Of a stretch of 7,753 bases of DNA, positions 1-5,920 are shown in pieces. The notes beneath the pieces were generated by a model. The model had not been told where the DNA came from and searched no databases. It saw only the letters and a program-made list of their open reading frames with translations. The stretch spans positions 1-7,753 of the forward strand of contig CABQJA010000103.1 in NCBI GenBank assembly GCA_902464345.1. The letters are read 5' to 3'. The DNA comes from an uncultured Clostridium sp. Lineage in GTDB: Bacteria; Bacillota; Clostridia; Lachnospirales; Lachnospiraceae. Made by a program: the position numbers and the translations under genes. Position 1 is the stretch's first letter; the number at the start of each line of letters is the position of its first letter.

Positions 1-429
1 GTGACATTAACGGATCTATCGGAAGCCGCACTTCGGATTGCAGAGAAAAATGCGGATGCTCTTCAGGCAGATGTGAAGCTCTGTCAGGGAGATCTGTTTG
101 AGGGTGTACAGGGAAAGAAATATCGGCTTCTCCTGTCCAATCCGCCTTATATACCAAGCCGGGTAGTGGATACCCTGATGCCGGAGGTACGGGAACATGA
201 GCCAAGACTGGCTCTGGACGGGGCCGAGGACGGTCTGGTATTTTACAGAAGGATTGCGAAGGAAGCACCACAGTTTTTAGAGGATGAGGGCTATGTATTA
301 TTTGAAATTGGATTTGATCAAGCAGAAGACGTCCGGAAGATACTTGTAGATGCCGGATTTGAACAGATTCAGGTAAGGCAGGATTATGCCGGACTGGATC
401 GGGTTGTGATTGGCAGAAAAGTAAGATAA
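1..429 (+). CDS. prmC: Peptide chain release factor N5-glutamine methyltransferase (PrmC/HemK), 3' part
   Basis: This is the C-terminal half (142 codons) of the SAM-dependent methyltransferase that methylates the glutamine of the GGQ motif in release factors RF1 and RF2. The NPPY catalytic motif is visible at fragment residues 47-50 (NPPYIPS), followed by the family-typical stretch EHEPRLALDGAEDGL and a C-terminal Rossmann-fold end (YVLFEIGFDQ, then DYAGLDRVVIGR). The family is normally about 280 residues, so the N-terminal helical substrate-binding domain and the SAM glycine motif lie upstream of the window. The first codon, GTG, is most likely an internal valine of the V-T-x-T-D-x-S strand that follows the SAM motif, not a start. 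The stop is TAA at 427-429, and prfA, encoding its substrate, begins 27 bases later, which is the usual gene order. Confidence 0.95.
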   Translation: MTLTDLSEAALRIAEKNADALQADVKLCQGDLFEGVQGKKYRLLLSNPPYIPSRVVDTLMPEVREHEPRLALDGAEDGLVFYRRIAKEAPQFLEDEGYVLFEIGFDQAEDVRKILVDAGFEQIQVRQDYAGLDRVVIGRKVR

Positions 430-456
430 AGCAGAACAATAAGCAGGAGGTTTATT

Positions 457-1530
457 ATGTTTGACCATTTGGAAGATATATTAGTACGTTATGAGGAGAT
501 TCAGGAGGAATTAAATTCCCCGGAAATAGCAAACAATCAGGATCGGTATCGGAAGCTGATGAAGGAGTACAGCAATCTGACACCATTAGTAGAGAAGTAT
601 AAGGAATATAAGGATGCAAAGCAGACGATCGAGGACAGTCTGGCTATGATGAATGAGCCGGATGAGGAAATGCGGGAGCTGGCAAAGGAAGAGCTGGCAT
701 CCGCTAAGGAGACCGTTGCAAAATGCGAGCAGGATTTAAAGATTCTCCTGCTTCCGAAGGATCCGAATGATGATAAGAATGTAATCGTAGAGATCCGTGC
801 CGGTGCCGGCGGTGATGAGGCTGCATTGTTTGCCGCAGAGATTTACCGGATGTATGTGCATTATGCCGAGAGTAAGCGCTGGAAGGTAGAGCTTATGGAA
901 TGCGAGGAAATCGGAATCGGCGGTATGAAGAGTGTAACATTTATGATTACCGGTGATGGTGCATATTCCTTCATGAAATATGAGTCCGGTGTACACCGTG
1001 TACAGCGTGTACCGGAGACAGAGTCCGGCGGAAGAATCCATACGTCCACGATCACGGTGGCAGTTATGCCGGAGGCAGAGGATGTCGATGTAGAGATCAA
1101 CGAGAAGGATATCCGAATTGACGTTATGCGTGCATCCGGAAACGGTGGACAGTGTGTCAATACTACGGACTCTGCAGTTCGTCTGACCCATTATCCGACC
1201 GGTATTGTGATTTACAGTCAGACCGAGAAATCACAGCTGCAGAATAAAGAGAAGGCATTTGCATTACTCCGTGCGAAATTATACGATCTGGAGCAGCAGA
1301 AGCAGCATGATGCAGAGGCTGAGGCCAGAAGAAGTCAGATCGGAACCGGAGATCGTTCGGAAAAGATCCGGACCTATAACTTCCCGCAGGGACGTGTGAC
1401 AGATCACCGGATTAACCTGACCCTTTATAAGCTGGATAAGATTATGAACGGAGATATTCAGGAGATTATTGATGCGTGCATAGCAGCAGATCAGGCAGCG
1501 AAGTTAAGTAAAATGAACGAGATGGAATAA
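457..1530 (+). CDS. prfA: Peptide chain release factor 1 (RF1)
   Basis: Cytoplasmic class I release factor that reads UAA and UAG in the ribosomal A site and triggers peptidyl-tRNA hydrolysis. At 357 residues it is full length for the family. The N-terminal part (about 1-110) is helical. The codon-recognition PxT motif is P186-E187-T188 within RVPETESGGRIHTS, which identifies RF1 rather than RF2 (SPF). The hydrolysis motif GGQ is at residues 230-232 (GNGGQCVNTTDSAVR), followed by the conserved GDRSEKIRTYNFPQGRVTDHR block. The ATG at 457 is supported by AGGAGG at 445-450 with a 6-base gap. The gene follows prmC closely and is probably cotranscribed with it. No hairpin terminator is visible after the stop at 1528-1530. 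Confidence 0.98.
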   Translation: MFDHLEDILVRYEEIQEELNSPEIANNQDRYRKLMKEYSNLTPLVEKYKEYKDAKQTIEDSLAMMNEPDEEMRELAKEELASAKETVAKCEQDLKILLLPKDPNDDKNVIVEIRAGAGGDEAALFAAEIYRMYVHYAESKRWKVELMECEEIGIGGMKSVTFMITGDGAYSFMKYESGVHRVQRVPETESGGRIHTSTITVAVMPEAEDVDVEINEKDIRIDVMRASGNGGQCVNTTDSAVRLTHYPTGIVIYSQTEKSQLQNKEKAFALLRAKLYDLEQQKQHDAEAEARRSQIGTGDRSEKIRTYNFPQGRVTDHRINLTLYKLDKIMNGDIQEIIDACIAADQAAKLSKMNEME

Positions 1531-1545
1531 AACCAGAGGCTGCCG

Positions 1546-1560
1546 ATGAGAGAACGATAA
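1546..1560 (+). other. Four-codon minicistron: probable original start of the histidine kinase, cut by TAA
   Basis: The ATG at 1546 has a Shine-Dalgarno-like AGAGG at 1535-1539 and lies 15 bases after the prfA stop. It reads Met-Arg-Glu-Arg and then TAA at 1558-1560. This is exactly the same frame as the kinase that follows, and reading through the TAA gives L-N-K-H before the ATG at 1573. A basic, hydrophilic N-terminus of this kind is what one expects before the first membrane helix. The simplest inference is a CAA-to-TAA nonsense change in the original fifth codon. Alternatives are a short leader that feeds reinitiation 12 bases downstream, or a base-calling error. Confidence 0.55.
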
Positions 1561-1572
1561 TTAAATAAACAC

Positions 1573-4260
1573 ATGATTGCCAATCTGGTTATGTTGATGC
1601 TGGGATTCTTTGCGGTGATGATGTTGGCCCACCGGGAGAATTACGCAAGACAGATGCAGATGGTAGATCAGTATATACGTGAACTCTCAGGCAGAACATC
1701 ACAGCATATCAGTGATATATTGGCAGATAAAAGAAATGCAATCGTATCAATTGCAGATTTATACGGAAAATCAATGGATGATTCATCGCAGGTGAATCTT
1801 AAAAATCTGGCAGATCTGGAGCAGTCCTCCGGATTTGACTGGATCCGGTTTGTAAATACAAAGGGAGAAACCTATGCCAGTGACGGCAAGGTAGCCAATG
1901 TAATCGACCGGGATTATTTTATAGAAGGAATGCGGGGAAGCAGTGGAATTACCTATCTTCGGGAATCCCGTGTAAGCGGTGAATGTCTGATCGGATTCTA
2001 TGCACCGATATACTATAACGATACGATTTGTGGCGTTATGGTGGGCTATCTGAATGAACAGACCGTTTCGGATATTCTGAAGACGGATTTATATGGTTAT
2101 CCGGCGGATACCATGCTGTTATCAAGAAACGGAGCGGTTCTTGGCAGATATGAGGGTGAAGGAACACTGGATATTGCGAATATCAGCGAGTTTATGCAAT
2201 ATATAAATGCGGATGACCGGGAAGCTGTGCAACAGGCGGTTTCCAACGGTACAAAGACAAAGTATTCCTTTAACGGACATAAGGGACAATCCGTTGGGTA
2301 TATTATACCGATTCAGAATACAAGGTGGGTACTGTTCCAGGTATTTCCATCAGAAGCAACCAGGGAAAGTGTAGACAAGGTTAATAATGATGAACTCTTT
2401 GTGATGGGAGTATTTATTCTGTTACTCCTGTGGTTTATTGCACAGTTTATCTATTCCATGAAGAAACGTCGGGTCTTTGAGAACGAGGAGGCCGGCAGAA
2501 ACCGTGTGGCGGCTTTGCTGCAAAGTGTTTCGGATGATTACATATGTCTGATCGATGTGAATCTGGATACGGAGATCGAGGAGCAGTTCCGGATCTTTGC
2601 GGGTGAAACGCTCAGAGACTGGACCGGTGGAAATTATGATTATACCCATTGTATTGAAAGCTATGCGCGGGAATTTATTGTAGAAGAGGACCGGCAGCGG
2701 TTTATCGAGGCTACGAGACTTCCGGTGTTAAAAGAGTTGCTGGCAGAGCAAAAGGACTTTTATATCGAATATAATGCGATTTATGAGAAAGAGGAACGAC
2801 GGGTACAGGAGAAGTTTACGCTCAGCCGGAAGGATGAAAAAGAGGCTCATATACTGATCGGAATCCGGGATATTACGGAGGTCGTAAAAGAGAATATAAA
2901 GCAGAAGACCAGTATGGAGCTGATCGTGTCAGCGGCCAGTACGGTATATCCGTTTATTCTGGAGGAGAAACTGACCAAAAATCTGGCGAAGGTCGTATAT
3001 AATAATGGCCTGGTGCGACCGGGAGAGTTGGTTGAGACGTCTATGGATGACCTGATGGAGAGCTTAAAGGAGACGATACCGTTTGAGTCGGATTATGAGA
3101 ATCTGCTCCGGGTTATGAGCCGGACGGCACAGATAGCGGCATATGAGCAGGGGAAGCGGGAGCTGATCCAGCGTACCCGCCAGACCGGTGATGACGGTGT
3201 TGTTCACTGGATGGAGACCAGAAATATCCTGACGCAGAATGAAGCTGGGGAGATATACAGTATCTCCATGACCCGATGCATAGATGATGAGATCCGGGCA
3301 ACACTGGAACTGGAACAGGCCAGAGATGCGGCAGAAGCGGCGAACAGAGCTAAAAGTACATTCCTGTTTAATATGTCGCATGATATCCGGACACCGATGA
3401 ATGCGATCATGGGCTTTTCCAATATGGCGGAGAAATATCTGGATAATCCGGAGAAGGTATCGGATTGCCTGAAGAAGATCAATGTTTCCGGAGAACATCT
3501 GCTAAAGCTGATCAATGATGTTCTGGATATGGCACGGATCGAAAGCGGAAAGACGGAGATGAATATTCAGGCCTATCATATACCGACGGCTATGAAGAAT
3601 TCAGAATGCATTTTCCATGCAGAGGTTCGAAAGAAAAAGCTGGATTTTCAGATCAAATGTGATATACAGGATGAGATTGCCTTCTATGACCAGTTGCGGA
3701 TGAATCAGATCGAGTTAAATCTGGTCAACAATGCGATTAAGTATACACCGGAAGGTGGCAGTATCTTATATGAGGTTACGCAGATTGCGGCGGAGCCCGG
3801 ATATGCAACCTATCAGTGCAGAATTCAGGATACCGGAATCGGAATGAGTCCGGAGTTCCTTTCGCGTGTATTTAATGCCTTTGAACGGGAGCAGAGCAGT
3901 ATTGTAACCGGAATCGAAGGCTCCGGTCTCGGACTTGCGATCACCAAGCACCTCGTTGACCAGATGGGTGGCAGTATTACCTGTCAGAGTGAGCAGGGAA
4001 AGGGAACCGAGTTTATATTTACGTTTACATTTAAGACCGGTACGGAGGAAGATCTAAAAACACAGGAACCGGATGAGAAATCTCCGGAGCAGTTCCGGGC
4101 ACTGGAAAATCCGGCACTTGCCACTGTGCCGATCATTGCTGTGACGGCGAATGCGTTTGAGGAAGACAGGCGGGCAGCCAAAGAAGCAGGTATGGATGGC
4201 CATATAGCCAAGCCAATCCGGGTTGAAGTGTTAAGAGAAGAGATGCTGCGGTGTCTCTGA
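1573..4260 (+). CDS. Membrane-bound hybrid sensor histidine kinase with truncated receiver domain and disrupted N-terminus
   Basis: Transmembrane kinase of 895 residues as readable from ATG 1573. In order: first membrane helix (about 2-19); an extracytoplasmic Cache-like sensor (about 30-270, with DRDYF at 112-116 and FYAPIYYNDTICGVMVGYL from 142); second membrane helix (about 275-295) followed by KKRR; two PAS-like regions (about 310-445 and 450-575); a HisKA dimerization domain with the phospho-accepting His603 (MSHDIRTPMNAI); and a HATPase domain with N720, D753 (DTGIGM) and G783 (GSGLGLA), ending near 822. The kinase motifs are intact. Only the second half of a receiver domain remains at the C-terminus (842-895). 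No ribosome binding site precedes ATG 1573, and an in-frame TAA lies at 1558-1560, so the true N-terminus appears lost or is made by reinitiation. No partner response regulator is in the window and the ligand is unknown. It could be a decaying gene. Confidence 0.88.
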   Translation: MIANLVMLMLGFFAVMMLAHRENYARQMQMVDQYIRELSGRTSQHISDILADKRNAIVSIADLYGKSMDDSSQVNLKNLADLEQSSGFDWIRFVNTKGETYASDGKVANVIDRDYFIEGMRGSSGITYLRESRVSGECLIGFYAPIYYNDTICGVMVGYLNEQTVSDILKTDLYGYPADTMLLSRNGAVLGRYEGEGTLDIANISEFMQYINADDREAVQQAVSNGTKTKYSFNGHKGQSVGYIIPIQNTRWVLFQVFPSEATRESVDKVNNDELFVMGVFILLLLWFIAQFIYSMKKRRVFENEEAGRNRVAALLQSVSDDYICLIDVNLDTEIEEQFRIFAGETLRDWTGGNYDYTHCIESYAREFIVEEDRQRFIEATRLPVLKELLAEQKDFYIEYNAIYEKEERRVQEKFTLSRKDEKEAHILIGIRDITEVVKENIKQKTSMELIVSAASTVYPFILEEKLTKNLAKVVYNNGLVRPGELVETSMDDLMESLKETIPFESDYENLLRVMSRTAQIAAYEQGKRELIQRTRQTGDDGVVHWMETRNILTQNEAGEIYSISMTRCIDDEIRATLELEQARDAAEAANRAKSTFLFNMSHDIRTPMNAIMGFSNMAEKYLDNPEKVSDCLKKINVSGEHLLKLINDVLDMARIESGKTEMNIQAYHIPTAMKNSECIFHAEVRKKKLDFQIKCDIQDEIAFYDQLRMNQIELNLVNNAIKYTPEGGSILYEVTQIAAEPGYATYQCRIQDTGIGMSPEFLSRVFNAFEREQSSIVTGIEGSGLGLAITKHLVDQMGGSITCQSEQGKGTEFIFTFTFKTGTEEDLKTQEPDEKSPEQFRALENPALATVPIIAVTANAFEEDRRAAKEAGMDGHIAKPIRVEVLREEMLRCL
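4096..4260 (+). other. Receiver-domain remnant (second half only) at the kinase C-terminus
   Basis: Kinase residues 842-895 match the second half of a response-regulator receiver domain: the end of helix 3 (RALENPALATVP), strand 4 with the conserved Thr858 (IIAVTANAF), helix 4 (EEDRRAAKEAGMDGHI), and strand 5 with Lys880-Pro881. The first half, which should carry the LLVEDN acidic pair and the phospho-accepting Asp in a LMDIQMP-like motif, is absent. Residues 823-841 are only a charged linker (TEEDLKTQEPDEKSPEQF). The reading frame is continuous across the junction, so this looks like an in-frame deletion of roughly 60-75 codons, judged by usual receiver size. The remnant cannot accept a phosphoryl group. 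Confidence 0.85.
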
Positions 4261-4327
4261 TCCGATGATCAGTATTTGAAAAAATAGGACGGAAGGATAT
4301 TTTTTGAATTTTCAATCCCGGAAGCCC

Positions 4328-4356
4328 TTGTCCGATGAAATGAAATATCATATAAT
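4328..4356 (+). promoter_or_regulatory. Sigma-A type promoter for the ECF S-component/DUF1893 unit
   Basis: TTGTCC at 4328-4333 (4 of 6 matches to the -35 consensus), a 17-base spacer, and a perfect TATAAT at 4351-4356. Transcription would start near 4363, leaving a leader of only about 34 bases before ATG 4397, too short for a riboswitch. The rest of the gap after the kinase (4261-4327) shows no convincing terminator, only short weak dyads. Confidence 0.7.
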
Positions 4357-4396
4357 TACCATGATGATTTAAAATAAGATGAAAGGTGGAAACAGA

Positions 4397-4978
4397 ATGA
4401 ATAATCAGGGAACAAAAACATATGGAATTGGAAAACTGTCAGTAAAGAAACAGGTACTTGCTACAATCGGAGCTATTGCAGCTGCTGTGGTACTTCCACA
4501 GTTATTTCATGTTGTAGGTATGGTATCCAATATGGGAACTGCATTAGGAGAAACGTTTCTGCCGATGCATCTGCCGATTCTGCTGGTAGGCTTAATTGCC
4601 GGTCCTTATGCAGGAGCAATCGCAGGATTATTGAGCCCGCTGGTCAGCTTTGGTTTAACTGCAATGCCGGGACCTGCCATGCTGCCATTTATGATGATTG
4701 AATTATGCATGTACGGGCTGTTTGCCGGATTGTTACGGAATACCAAGATGCCGACGATCGCAAAGGTATTGCTGGCACAGGTTGGCGGACGTGCGGTACG
4801 TGCCGCTGCAATTTTAGTATCTGTTTATCTGCTGGGGAATGCGGCCATTCATACAGCAGTGATCTGGAACAGTATTATTGCAGGCATTCCGGGACTGATC
4901 TTACAGTGGACCCTGCTTCCGTTACTCGTTTACAGAATTGAACGCGGAGGTAATTATGAAACAGGCGCACACGAATAA
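4397..4978 (+). CDS. ECF-type transporter S component (substrate-binding membrane subunit), substrate unknown
   Basis: Small, very hydrophobic protein of 193 residues with about six predicted membrane segments. It resembles the S components of energy-coupling factor vitamin/micronutrient importers: a basic N-terminus (GKLSVKKQ), a small-residue-rich first helix (IGAIAAAVVLPQ), and the pattern GETFLPMHLPILLVGLIAGPYAGAIAGLLSP followed by an FMMIELCMYGLFAGLL helix. Such proteins capture the substrate and work with a shared EcfA/EcfA'/EcfT module, which is not in this window. I cannot assign the substrate. The start at ATG 4397 is preferred over the in-frame ATG at 4379 because AAAGGTGG (4382-4389) lies 7 bases upstream of it. 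A promoter lies just upstream. The 3' end overlaps the DUF1893 gene by 23 bases, so the two are probably translationally coupled. Confidence 0.82.
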   Translation: MNNQGTKTYGIGKLSVKKQVLATIGAIAAAVVLPQLFHVVGMVSNMGTALGETFLPMHLPILLVGLIAGPYAGAIAGLLSPLVSFGLTAMPGPAMLPFMMIELCMYGLFAGLLRNTKMPTIAKVLLAQVGGRAVRAAAILVSVYLLGNAAIHTAVIWNSIIAGIPGLILQWTLLPLLVYRIERGGNYETGAHE

Positions 4979-5399
4979 TCTGACACAGGCGAAGGAGCTG
5001 TTATTGGCGAACGAGGCATATACCTGTGTATTGAAAAAGGAGGATGACTGCCAGTTCAGTCAGGAGCATGGGGTGCTTCCGTTAATGAAATGGATAGATG
5101 CCGGAAAGCATTTCAAGGGCTATGCGGCAGCAGACCGGATTGTAGGAAGTGCAGCTGCATATCTGTATATTCTGCTGGATGTTCAGGAGGTATATGCACA
5201 GGTGATGAGCCAGGGGGCTATTGAGATCCTTTCACAGCATGGGATTACAGCTATCCATGATGTCACAACAGCTACGATCCGCAATCGTGCAAACACAGGC
5301 AGCTGTCCGATGGAGCTGGCAGTGCAGAGCTGCAGGACACCGGAGGAGGCATATGATGCGATCAGACGGAAGCTGCATGAGCTGCAGAGCCATATATAG
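4956..5399 (+). CDS. DUF1893 domain protein (cytidine deaminase-like fold, function unknown)
   Basis: Cytoplasmic protein of 147 residues matching the DUF1893 family. Recognisable features are an N-terminal helix, the strand pattern YTCVLKKEDD, GVLPLMKWIDAGKHFKGYAAADRIVGSAAAYLYILL (from residue 39), and the signature RNRANTGSCPMELAV (109-123). From memory, a structure of a family member places it in the cytidine deaminase-like fold. Here the positions where a zinc deaminase has H/C-A-E and PCxxC read A-A-D (58-60) and a lone Cys117, so zinc-dependent deamination is unlikely. The start at ATG 4956 is chosen because CGGAGG at 4945-4950 sits 5 bases before it; an in-frame TTG at 4938 lacks such support. 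The gene overlaps the S-component gene by 23 bases and is followed by a strong terminator, so the two form one unit. The biological role is not known. Confidence 0.85.
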   Translation: MKQAHTNNLTQAKELLLANEAYTCVLKKEDDCQFSQEHGVLPLMKWIDAGKHFKGYAAADRIVGSAAAYLYILLDVQEVYAQVMSQGAIEILSQHGITAIHDVTTATIRNRANTGSCPMELAVQSCRTPEEAYDAIRRKLHELQSHI

Positions 5400-5418
5400 A
5401 CGATATAAGAATAACTAC

Positions 5419-5465
5419 ACACCCTGTAAGTAGCAGGTTATGCTTGATGCTTACAGGGTGTTTTT
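5419..5465 (+). terminator. Intrinsic terminator after the DUF1893 gene
   Basis: A perfect 12-bp stem ACACCCTGTAAG (5419-5430) pairs with CTTACAGGGTGT (5450-5461) around a 19-base loop. The loop can itself form a small AGCA/TGCT hairpin. The stem runs directly into TTTTT at 5461-5465. It lies 19 bases after the DUF1893 stop. No T-run follows the stem on the other strand, so it acts only in the + direction. Confidence 0.92.
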
Positions 5466-5479
5466 ATAATAAAGAAACA

Positions 5480-5526
5480 AACAGTATATAACAGTTGACA
5501 ACAGTTACACACTGTTATATACTGTT
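5480..5526 (+). promoter_or_regulatory. Inverted-repeat operator with 10-bp phased half-sites, probable GntR autoregulatory site
   Basis: ACAGTATATAACAGT at 5481-5495 is repeated as its exact reverse complement ACTGTTATATACTGT at 5511-5525. One further pair (A5480/T5526) makes 16-bp arms around a 14-base centre (5496-5509) plus one mismatched base. Within it, ACAGT occurs at 5481, 5491 and 5501, and ACTGT at 5511 and 5521, so five half-sites repeat at exactly one helical turn. The repeat covers the -35 and -10 boxes, so a protein bound here would block RNA polymerase. The GntR-family product encoded 17 bases downstream is the natural candidate. Confidence 0.8.
5495..5523 (+). promoter_or_regulatory. 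Near-consensus sigma-A promoter for the gntR-ABC operon
   Basis: TTGACA at 5495-5500 is a perfect -35 box, followed by a 17-base spacer and TATACT (5 of 6) at 5518-5523. Transcription would start about 5530, only about 13 bases before the GntR start codon and at the edge of its ribosome binding site (AAGGAGG, 5531-5537), giving a very short leader. A promoter this strong under a perfect inverted repeat suggests tight repression with strong induction. Confidence 0.9.
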
Positions 5527-5542
5527 ATGCAAGGAGGCAGTT

Positions 5543-5920
5543 ATGAATATAGTAATTAATAATTCTTCTTTTCAACCGATATATGAGCAGATAGTCATTC
5601 AGATTAAAGAAAATATTATGAATGGAACGCTGAAAGAGGACACATTGTTACCATCTGTCCGGACTCTGGCAAAGGATCTGCGAGTTAGTATGCTGACAGT
5701 GAAGAAGGCATATGATGAACTGGAAGCGGCAGGATTTATTATTACTGTTCATGGAAAAGGCAGTTTTGTGACGAATGCGAATCAGGAGCTGATATTGGAA
5801 GAGAAGAAAAAAGAAGTAGAACAACTTCTGGAACAGGCTGTTCAAAAAGGGAGAAGCTGTGGCATGAACCGGCAGGAATTGCAGGAGTTATATCAGTTGA
5901 TTTTGGAGGAACTGACATGA
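5543..5920 (+). CDS. GntR family transcriptional regulator, YtrA subfamily
   Basis: DNA-binding repressor of 125 residues. The N-terminal winged helix-turn-helix (about 10-76) shows the GntR pattern: FQPIYEQIVIQIKENIMNG, LPSVRTLAKDL (36-46), recognition-helix region VSMLTVKKAYDELEAAGFI, and wing VHGKGSFV (69-76). The remaining 50 residues are helical and too short for a FadR- or HutC-type ligand domain, which is the hallmark of the YtrA subfamily. Members usually sit in front of ABC transporter genes and repress them. The start at ATG 5543 is supported by AAGGAGG at 5531-5537; an in-frame TTG at 5495 lies inside the -35 box and can be excluded. Its stop overlaps the start of the ATPase gene (ATGA, 5917-5920). 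It probably binds the inverted repeat just upstream; the inducer is unknown. Confidence 0.93.
   Translation: MNIVINNSSFQPIYEQIVIQIKENIMNGTLKEDTLLPSVRTLAKDLRVSMLTVKKAYDELEAAGFIITVHGKGSFVTNANQELILEEKKKEVEQLLEQAVQKGRSCGMNRQELQELYQLILEELT

Noticed and set aside
1138..1158. Cysteine instead of histidine after GGQ in RF1
   Set aside because: GGQCVN is, as far as I know, a common variant in Firmicutes release factors, so it is not unusual.
736..1191. Long antisense open frame (151 codons) inside prfA
   Set aside because: It lies opposite a certain, highly conserved gene, has no ribosome binding site or recognisable domain, and its cysteine- and histidine-rich composition is typical of a frame shadow.
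3064..3515. Overlapping antisense frames within the kinase gene
   Set aside because: They are complementary to the well-matched PAS and HisKA coding sequence and show no independent coding signal.
4261..4327. Possible riboswitch or terminator between the kinase and S-component genes
   Set aside because: Only weak short dyads are present (TGATC/GATCA, TTGAA/TTCAA), and the S-component leader after its promoter is about 34 bases, too short for a riboswitch.
4379..4399. Upstream ATG (4379) as start of the S-component gene
   Set aside because: It would place the AAAGGTGG ribosome binding site inside the coding region; ATG 4397 has the correct spacing to that site.
5480..5526. Interpretation of the phased repeats as a CRISPR-like array or mobile-element end
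   Set aside because: The units are only 5-7 bases with 10-bp periodicity, arranged as an inverted repeat over promoter boxes; no cas genes, transposase or target duplication is present.
5495..5545. TTG 5495 as start of the GntR gene
   Set aside because: The codon is part of the -35 box and upstream of the probable transcription start; ATG 5543 has a strong ribosome binding site.
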